Below, in pieces: positions 58,296 to 64,000 of a stretch of 64,000 nucleotides of DNA. Below the pieces are notes generated by a model. The model had not been told where the DNA came from and ran no database searches. It worked only from the letters and a program-made list of their open reading frames with translations. The position numbers and the translations under genes were made by a program. This DNA is from Micromonospora sp. WMMA1947 (GTDB taxonomy: Bacteria > Actinomycetota > Actinomycetes > Mycobacteriales > Micromonosporaceae): NCBI RefSeq assembly GCF_027497355.1, contig NZ_CP114909.1, forward strand, positions 1,488,001-1,552,000, read 5' to 3'. Numbering within the stretch: position 1 is the first letter of the stretch; every line of letters starts with the position of its first letter.

Positions 58296-60514
58296 CGTCG
58301 GGGTTGCTCCATCGTCACCAGCTCCGCGTCGGATAACTCGGGCTGGACCGAGGTGTCCGGGCCCTGCGCCGGACGGGGGTGCACGATGCCGGCCGGGTCG
58401 GTGAGCAGCTCGCCCACCCGGCGGGCGACCGCGTCGGCGGTCTCGTCGATCGGGCGGGACGCGTCGAGCACCAGGTATCGCTTCGGGTCGCCGGCGGCGA
58501 GGTCGAGGAAGGCGTACCGGACCCGCTCGTGGAACGTCAGCGACTCGGCCTCCAGCCGGTCGGTGCCCTCGTTGCGGTCCTCGACCCGGCTCAGGCCGGT
58601 ACGCGGCTCGACGTCGAGCAGCACCACCAGGTCGGGCTTGAGGCCGCCGGTGGCCCAGGACGAGAGCCAGGAGACCTCGTCCACCGGAAGCGTCCGGCCG
58701 GCGCCCTGGTAGGCGAGCGACGAGTCGACGTACCGGTCGCTGATCACCACCGCGCCGCGCACGAGCGCCGGACGGACGACGGTGGCGACGTGGTGCGCCC
58801 GGTCGGCGGCGTAGAGCAGCGCCTCGGCGCGCGGCGACGGCGCCTCGCCGGGAGTGGTGCCGAGCACCAGGGAGCGGATCCGCTCGCCGACCGGCGTGGC
58901 GCCCGGCTCGCGGGTGACCACCACGTCGCGGCCCTGCGCGCGCAGCCGCTCGGCGAGTTCGGCGAGCTGGGTGGACTTGCCGGCGCCCTCGCCGCCCTCG
59001 AAGACCACGAACAGGCCGCTGGAGACGAACGGCTCGGCCGGCATCAGCGGGCGGCCCCGGATCGAGCCCCACAGGTCGGCGAGGACCGGTACGCCCTTCT
59101 TGTCGTCCATCTGGCCGAACGCGCTGATGCCGGCGATGATGCCGGCCGCGCCGGCGGCGAGCAGCAGCAGCCGGGTCGAGGAGATGGAGATGCCCAGGTC
59201 GGCGATGGTGAGCTGGCGGGAGCCGCCGACGCCGACCAGGAGGCTGCTCAGCGCGATGGCCAGGATCAGCACCAGCCGGGTGCCGATCTGCACCACCGCG
59301 AAGACCCGGCCGCGCACCTCGTCGGCCACCTCGCCGCCGAGCAGCGTGGTGCCGGCCAGGAACGCCATGCCGGCGCCCGCGCCGACCAGGATCGCGCCGA
59401 GGATGGCCATCGACAGGTGGATGGCGAAGGCGAGCACCAGCACGGAGGCGCTGGCGAGCACGATGCTCATGCCGAACCAGCGGCGGCGGGACATGTCCCG
59501 CACGATCATCGGCCCGAGCCCGATGCCGAGCGCCAGGCCGACGAAGATCGCGCCGAAGAGCAGCGAGAACGCGGCGTCACCGGCGCCGAGCGAGTTGGCG
59601 AAGAACTTGGCGGTGCCGACCACGATGCCGCCGCCGGCGAACGCGCCGAAGATGCCCAGCACCAGGCCGCGCACGAGCGGGGTCTGGCCGATGTATTTCC
59701 AGCCCTCGGAGAACTGCCGGAACATGCTCTGCTCGGAGCGCTCCGCCTCGGCGCGCTGGGCGTGGCTGATCTCCTTGATCCCGAACGCCACCACGAGCGC
59801 GGTGGCCAGCCGGGAGAAGGCGTTGAACCAGAGCGCGAGCTGGGCCGGTTCGGCCCAGTCGGGCAGGTCGCCGCCGACCGCACCCCGGACGCCGCGGTCC
59901 AGCACGGCCAGCGCGATGGCCGCGGCCACCGGTGTCAGGCCGTACGTGGTGATCAGCGTGAGCTGGTTGGCCGCCTCCAGCCGGGTACGCGGGATGAGGT
60001 TGGGGACCGCCGCCTCCTTGGCCGGGATCCACATCAACGTGATCGACTCGATCAGGAAGGTGGCGATCAGCGCCCAGCCGACCACCAGCCCGCCCGCGGC
60101 GCCGGTGAGCGCGTACAGCGGGATCGAGGCGAACAGCACGAAGCGCAGCAGGTCGCAGATGACCATGGTCCACCGGCGGTCGAACCGGTCGGCGAACACA
60201 CCGGCCACCGGGCCGAGCACCAGCGCCGGGAGCAGCCGGATCGCGGTCACGCCACCGAACGCGGCGCCCTGGGCGGTGCTGCCGGAAACCTGGGAGGCGG
60301 CGAACAGCGCGGTGGCCAGCAGGCCGAGCCAGTCGCCGAAGGAGGCGGCGCTGAGCACGATCCACAGCCTGCGGAACGGCCGGATGCGCAGCACCGACCG
60401 GATGGCGGCGACGCCGGAGTGGTCGGCGGCTGTCCCGGACGACACGCCGGGCGACTCGCCGTTGTTCTGGCTTTCGATGGCCGTACCTCCACGTGCCGGC
60501 CCAGGTCTGGGCAT
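58292..60514 (-). CDS. tmk: Fused MFS transporter/dTMP kinase
   Basis: A 740-residue fusion. Residues ~30-475 form an MFS domain of about 12 helices (GVFADRFDRRWTM after helix 2). Residues ~500-710 form thymidylate kinase with P-loop FEGGEGAGKST, REPGATPVGERIR (dTMP-binding) and DRYVDSSLAYQG. dTMP kinase phosphorylates dTMP to dTDP; the role of the MFS part is unknown. Fusions of this kind are known in Streptomyces, so this is not an assembly error. ATG at 60514 lacks a good Shine-Dalgarno sequence, whereas GTGGAGGT lies seven bases before an in-frame ATC 13 codons later. Confidence 0.9.
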   Translation of the reverse strand: MPRPGPARGGTAIESQNNGESPGVSSGTAADHSGVAAIRSVLRIRPFRRLWIVLSAASFGDWLGLLATALFAASQVSGSTAQGAAFGGVTAIRLLPALVLGPVAGVFADRFDRRWTMVICDLLRFVLFASIPLYALTGAAGGLVVGWALIATFLIESITLMWIPAKEAAVPNLIPRTRLEAANQLTLITTYGLTPVAAAIALAVLDRGVRGAVGGDLPDWAEPAQLALWFNAFSRLATALVVAFGIKEISHAQRAEAERSEQSMFRQFSEGWKYIGQTPLVRGLVLGIFGAFAGGGIVVGTAKFFANSLGAGDAAFSLLFGAIFVGLALGIGLGPMIVRDMSRRRWFGMSIVLASASVLVLAFAIHLSMAILGAILVGAGAGMAFLAGTTLLGGEVADEVRGRVFAVVQIGTRLVLILAIALSSLLVGVGGSRQLTIADLGISISSTRLLLLAAGAAGIIAGISAFGQMDDKKGVPVLADLWGSIRGRPLMPAEPFVSSGLFVVFEGGEGAGKSTQLAELAERLRAQGRDVVVTREPGATPVGERIRSLVLGTTPGEAPSPRAEALLYAADRAHHVATVVRPALVRGAVVISDRYVDSSLAYQGAGRTLPVDEVSWLSSWATGGLKPDLVVLLDVEPRTGLSRVEDRNEGTDRLEAESLTFHERVRYAFLDLAAGDPKRYLVLDASRPIDETADAVARRVGELLTDPAGIVHPRPAQGPDTSVQPELSDAELVTMEQPRR

Positions 60515-60662
60515 CCCCGGTGGAACACTCTAGTCGCGCAGGAGGGGTCGTCCCCCGCGACATTCGCCTGCTCGCCGAGCCTAGGCCGCCGGGACCACCG
60601 CCCGCAGCCCGGACAGACGCGAGGGTATTTCGCATTGCCGTCCAGACAGTTAGCGTGCAGAC

Positions 60663-61871
60663 GTGGCCATCGACCGTGACAAAACTCGCGATCGTCTCGA
60701 CCGGGCGACCGCTCATCTCGACCCGCCGTACGCCGTTGTCGACCTCACCGCGTTCGACGCCAACGCCGAGGCGCTCGCCGGGCGGTCGGGCGGCAAGCCG
60801 CTGCGCGTGGCGAGCAAGTCGGTACGGGTCCGCGAGCTGCTGACCCGGGCGCTCAAGCGGCCCGGGTGGCACGGCGTGATGGCCTTCACGCTGCCCGAGG
60901 CGCTGTGGCTAGTCCGCTCCGGGGTCAGCGACGACGTGCTCGTGGCGTATCCGACGGCCCACCGGGGCGGCCTCGCCGACCTGGCCGCCGACCCGGCGCT
61001 CGCCGACGCCGTCACGCTGATGGTCGACGACACCGCACAGCTCGACCTGATCGACCAGGTGTGCCCGCCCGCGCGCCGCCCCGCACTGCGGATCTGCCTC
61101 GACCTGGACGCCTCCTGGCGCCCGCTGGGCGGCCGGGTGCACGTCGGCGTGCGCCGCTCCCCGGTGCACAGCGCCACGGCGGCCGGCGCGCTCGCCGCCG
61201 CCGTCGCCGGGCGGCCGGGCTTCCGGCTGGTCGGCCTGATGTCGTACGAGGCACAGATCGCCGGCCTCGGCGACGCGCCGCCCGGACAGGCGATGCTCGG
61301 CTCGGCGATCCGGGTCGCGCAGCGCGGGTCGTACCGGGAACTGCTCGCACGCCGATCGGCCGCGGTCAGCGCGGTACGCGAACACGCCGACCTGGAGTTC
61401 GTCAACGGCGGCGGCACCGGCAGCGTGGCCGCCACCAGCGCGGACCCCGCGGTCACCGAGGTCACCGCGGGCTCCGGCCTGTACGGGCCGACGCTGTTCG
61501 ACGCGTACCGTGCCTGGCAGCCGGCCCCGGCGGCGTTCTTCGCCTGCGCGGTGGTCCGCCGCCCGGCACCCGGGCTGGCCACGGTGCTCGGCGGCGGCTG
61601 GATCGCCTCCGGTCCGGCGGCGGACAGTCGGCTGCCGCAGCCGTGGCTGCCGGCCGGGCTGAAGCTGCTCGGCGCGGAGGGCGCCGGCGAGGTGCAGACC
61701 CCGCTGGCCGGAAAGACCGCCGACGACCTGCGCGTCGGAGACCGGGTGTGGTTCCGTCACGCCAAGGCCGGCGAGCTGTGCGAGCACGTCAACGAGGTGC
61801 ACCTGATCGAGGGGGACGCGGTGGTCGCCACCGCGCCGACCTACCGGGGCGAGGGGCACGCCTTCCTCTGA
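60663..61871 (+). CDS. PLP-dependent amino acid deaminase/aldolase
   Basis: A 402-residue fold-type III PLP enzyme of the alanine racemase-N/D-threonine-aldolase-like group. The PLP lysine is in RVASKSVRV (about Lys52) and phosphate-contacting GGGTGSV is near residue 252. The C-terminal domain ends with NEVHLIEGDAVVATAPTYRGEGHAFL, with the metal-binding His/Cys region typical of D-threonine aldolase-like proteins. It may cleave or deaminate D-hydroxyamino acids. GTG follows TAGCGT by six bases (leaderless). It is a frequent neighbour of alditol/aldonolactone oxidase, as here. Confidence 0.83.
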   Translation: MAIDRDKTRDRLDRATAHLDPPYAVVDLTAFDANAEALAGRSGGKPLRVASKSVRVRELLTRALKRPGWHGVMAFTLPEALWLVRSGVSDDVLVAYPTAHRGGLADLAADPALADAVTLMVDDTAQLDLIDQVCPPARRPALRICLDLDASWRPLGGRVHVGVRRSPVHSATAAGALAAAVAGRPGFRLVGLMSYEAQIAGLGDAPPGQAMLGSAIRVAQRGSYRELLARRSAAVSAVREHADLEFVNGGGTGSVAATSADPAVTEVTAGSGLYGPTLFDAYRAWQPAPAAFFACAVVRRPAPGLATVLGGGWIASGPAADSRLPQPWLPAGLKLLGAEGAGEVQTPLAGKTADDLRVGDRVWFRHAKAGELCEHVNEVHLIEGDAVVATAPTYRGEGHAFL

Positions 61872-61905
61872 GCCACCCCGGGGCTCCGCCCTACCGCGTG
61901 ACGAC

Positions 61906-61937
61906 GGCGGGTCCCGGCGCACTCTCGGGAACCCGCC
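61906..61937. terminator. Terminator hairpin between aldolase and TetR genes
   Basis: GGCGGGTCCCG (61906-61916) pairs with CGGGAACCCGCC (61926-61937) with one bulge; nine-base loop; convergent genes. Confidence 0.65.
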
Positions 61938-61951
61938 GCTCGGCGTGCCGC

Positions 61952-62605
61952 TCAGCCCTGGTGGACGGCCTCCGTGGGGGCGTTCACCTGCCGGTGCAGG
62001 TACTCCCGGATGAGCGCCTTGGCCTCGGCCAGCACCCGCTCGTCGCCGTCGGTGCGGCGGCGGAAGGCCAGCTTGATCAGGGCGTCGGCGGCCTCCACCG
62101 CGACCTCCAGGTGGAACCGCAGGTCGGGCACCCCGGCCAGGCCGAAACGCTCGGTGAGTACGCGGGCGAGCTGCTCCGCGATCACCCCGTTGTTGTCCCG
62201 CTGGTCGTCCAGCAGGTGCAGGTCGACCACGTCGCCGAAGTGCAAGGTACGGAAGCCGGGCACGGTGCGGTGCATCGAGATGTACTCGTCGATCGCCGCG
62301 TCGACCCCGTCCCACCAGTGGGTCAGGTCGTCCGAGGAGAACCGCTCGTCGAGCCGCTGGAGGTAGGACTCCATGGTGCGCAGGGTCAGTGCCTGCACGA
62401 TCGCCCGTTTGTCCGGAAAGAACTGGTAGACCGACCCGATCGCCACCTCGGCGCGCTCGGCGAGCAGGGTCGTGGTCAGCCCTTCGTACCCCACCTCGTC
62501 GACGAGCTCGGCGCAGGCGTCCAGCATCCGCTGGACCCGCGCGACACTTCGACCCTGCACCGGTACCCGACGCAGCGGCCCGGTCGTGGCGGCTGGTGTG
62601 GACAC
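61952..62605 (-). CDS. TetR family regulator
   Basis: A 217-residue TetR/AcrR regulator with the DNA-binding helices at about residues 15-65 (MLDACAELVDEVGYEGLTTT, then RAEVAIGSVYQFFPDKRAIV) and a C-terminal ligand domain rich in charged helices. It is divergent from the alditol/aldonolactone oxidase, whose leader contains an ATATGAA-type palindrome, the probable operator. GTG at 62605 has GGGGGG about nine bases upstream. An earlier in-frame start at 62644 would only add a low-complexity segment. Confidence 0.86.
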   Translation of the reverse strand: MSTPAATTGPLRRVPVQGRSVARVQRMLDACAELVDEVGYEGLTTTLLAERAEVAIGSVYQFFPDKRAIVQALTLRTMESYLQRLDERFSSDDLTHWWDGVDAAIDEYISMHRTVPGFRTLHFGDVVDLHLLDDQRDNNGVIAEQLARVLTERFGLAGVPDLRFHLEVAVEAADALIKLAFRRRTDGDERVLAEAKALIREYLHRQVNAPTEAVHQG

Positions 62606-62715
62606 TCGGCGCCACCCCCCTTCGACGGATGAACATATCTGCACGTCACGAGTCTGTGACTACCGGTACAACGAGCCGGGCTCGATTGCGGTATTTACCA
62701 GGCACAACGTTCCTG

Positions 62716-62734
62716 ATATGAATTCAGTTCATAT
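62716..62734 (+). promoter_or_regulatory. Probable TetR operator upstream of the oxidase
   Basis: Perfect inverted repeat ATATGAA-N5-TTCATAT, 21 bp upstream of the oxidase ATG, in an unusually AT-rich patch. It is placed to block the oxidase promoter and is the only clear palindrome in the 150-bp divergent region. Confidence 0.6.
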
Positions 62735-62755
62735 TCATGTCGAGGAGTGGCAGCC

Positions 62756-64000
62756 ATGTCCGGTACCACCGCCACCTGGTCCAACTGGGCCGGCAACCAG
62801 CACAGCACCGCGCTCCTCACCGTGCGCCCGCGTAGCGTCTCCGACGTCGTCGAGGCGGTTCGCCAGGCCGCCGCGGCGGGCCGGACCATCCGGGCCACCG
62901 GCAGCGGCCACTCCTTCACCGCCACCGCCGTCGCCGACGGGCACCGCATCGACCTCGCCGCGCTGGAGACGGACGTCACAGTCGATGTGGCGCGCCGCCT
63001 GGTCACCGTACCGGCCGGGATGACGTTGCACACGCTCAACGAACTGCTCGCCGGGCACGGCCTCGCGATGCCGAACCTGGGCGACATCGACGCCCAGACC
63101 ATCGCCGGTGCGCTCTCCACAGGCACCCACGGCACCGGGGCGAAACTGGGCTGCCTGTCCACCTTCGTGGCCGGGCTGACACTGGTCACCGGCACCGGCG
63201 AGGTGCTGCGCTGCTCGGCCGAGGAGAACCGCGACGTCTTCGACGCCGCCCGGGTCGGGCTCGGCGCGGTCGGCGTGCTGGTCGAGGTCACGCTGCGCTG
63301 CGTGGACGCCTTCGTGCTGCGCGCGCACGAACGCCCGGCCCCGCTCGCCGAGGTGCTCGACGACCTGCCCGGCCTCTACGACGCGCACGACCACGCCGAG
63401 TTCTACTGGTTCCCCTACACCGACCGGGTGCAGGTCAAGACCAACGACCGGGTACCCGCCGACGACCGGCCGCTGCCCGGCTGGCGCGGCTGGCTGGACG
63501 ACGAGTTCCTCTCCAACACCGTCTTCGCCGGCGCCTGCCGCCTCGGCCGCGCCGTACCCGCCCTCGCACCCACGATCAGCGCCGTCTCCGCCCGCGCGCT
63601 CACCGAACGCACCTACACCGGCCGCTCCGACCGTGTGTTCTGCACGCCGCGCCGGGTCCGCTTCGTGGAGATGGAGTACGGCCTGCCGCGCGAGGCGCTT
63701 CCGACCGCGCTGGCCGAGTTGCGCCGGATCGTCGACCGGCTGCCGTTCAAGGTGCTGTTCCCGGTCGAGGTGCGGTTCACCGCCGCCGACGACATCTGGC
63801 TGTCCCACTCGTACGGGCGGGACTCGGCGTACATCGCCGTGCACCAGTACGTGGGTATGCCGTACGAGCCGTACTTCCGCGCGTTCGAGGAGGTGGCGAC
63901 GGAGTTGGGCGGCCGCCCGCACTGGGGCAAGCTCCACTGGCGCACCGCCGAGTCCCTGGCGACGGCCTACCCGAGATTCGCCGACTTCCAGTCCGTCCGC
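62756..64000 (+). CDS. FAD-dependent aldonolactone/alditol oxidase (3' truncated by window)
   Basis: The first 415 codons of an oxidase of the VAO/PCMH superfamily, open to the window end. The FAD domain has RATGSGHSFT, where His52 can bind FAD covalently, and GALSTGTHGTGAKLG. The C-terminal part shows HWGK near residue 389, a mark of D-arabinono-1,4-lactone oxidase/alditol oxidases. It oxidises sugar alcohols or lactones with O2. ATG at 62756 has GAGGAG eight bases upstream. The TetR gene beside it and the palindrome at 62716-62734 suggest substrate-responsive control. Confidence 0.88.
   Translation, partial: MSGTTATWSNWAGNQHSTALLTVRPRSVSDVVEAVRQAAAAGRTIRATGSGHSFTATAVADGHRIDLAALETDVTVDVARRLVTVPAGMTLHTLNELLAGHGLAMPNLGDIDAQTIAGALSTGTHGTGAKLGCLSTFVAGLTLVTGTGEVLRCSAEENRDVFDAARVGLGAVGVLVEVTLRCVDAFVLRAHERPAPLAEVLDDLPGLYDAHDHAEFYWFPYTDRVQVKTNDRVPADDRPLPGWRGWLDDEFLSNTVFAGACRLGRAVPALAPTISAVSARALTERTYTGRSDRVFCTPRRVRFVEMEYGLPREALPTALAELRRIVDRLPFKVLFPVEVRFTAADDIWLSHSYGRDSAYIAVHQYVGMPYEPYFRAFEEVATELGGRPHWGKLHWRTAESLATAYPRFADFQSVR

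Noticed and set aside
58292-60514. Assembly error joining MFS and dTMP kinase genes
   Set aside because: The frame is continuous across the junction, linker composition is normal and such fusions are known in related actinobacteria.

Overview
The window is a high-G+C actinobacterial chromosome segment, most likely from Micromonospora or a close Micromonosporaceae relative. Evidence is the strong G/C bias at third codon positions, frequent GTG starts, actinobacteria-specific families (SepH, DUF3027, DUF2530, TIGR03089, SCO6745 family, the XPB helicase with its helicase-associated partner), futalosine-pathway menaquinone genes, F420-type flavoproteins, and an MFS/dTMP kinase fusion. About 65 protein genes and one tRNA are packed tightly on both strands. 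No prophage, CRISPR array, rRNA operon or secondary-metabolite cluster is visible.

Layout. 1-8.5 kb: end of serC, the cell-division gene sepH, an aldo/keto reductase, thpR, a marR-MFS efflux pair and a purine-type permease. 8.6-14.7 kb: an MFS gene overlapping mqnB, then a divergent TetR/oxidoreductase pair with two palindromic operators, then mqnD, a cold-shock protein and a HAD phosphatase. 14.7-20.3 kb: helicase-associated protein, L,D-transpeptidase lipoprotein and XPB helicase. 20.3-25.4 kb: secreted M43-type metalloprotease, a hicA/hicB toxin-antitoxin pair, a two-domain acetyltransferase, TIGR03089 and a TetR/DUF4267 pair. 25.4-29.5 kb: a non-homologous end-joining locus (separate LigD-type polymerase and ATP-dependent ligase, divergent from ku). 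29.5-38.2 kb: housekeeping and metabolic genes (F420 flavoprotein, FKBP, HAD, quinone-oxidoreductase-like, acyl-CoA ligase, Nudix, drug efflux, PfpI). 38.3-43.2 kb: heptose-type kinase/adenylyltransferase with GT2 and GT9 glycosyltransferases, then Hsp20 and DUF2231. 43.3-50.6 kb: PPOX flavoprotein, DUF3592, an OafA-like acyltransferase, TrmH-type methyltransferase, and an SDR/XRE divergent pair. 50.6-54.4 kb: tRNA-Thr(CGT), a membrane metallophosphoesterase and an IS110-family insertion. 54.5-60.5 kb: ricT, a three-gene type-VII-secretion-like cassette, holB and the MFS-tmk fusion, all on the minus strand. This extends the tmk-holB-ricT gene order known from Firmicutes. 60.6-64 kb: a PLP amino-acid deaminase/aldolase and a TetR-controlled aldonolactone/alditol oxidase cut off by the window end.

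The most unusual signals are non-coding. First, a 51-bp element made of two 20-bp units at 31-bp period with a conserved spacer occurs twice, 30 kb apart (2805-2855 and 32450-32500). Second, three long hairpins (23339-23416, 23517-23585, 54394-54454) share the arm motif GATCWTGVAGTT. One of them lies beside the long upstream leader of the IS110 transposase, which is the expected place for a bridge RNA. In three cases a gene's stop codon lies inside one of these repeats. Several genes also have a TANNNT box 6-7 bp before a GTG start, which points to leaderless transcription.
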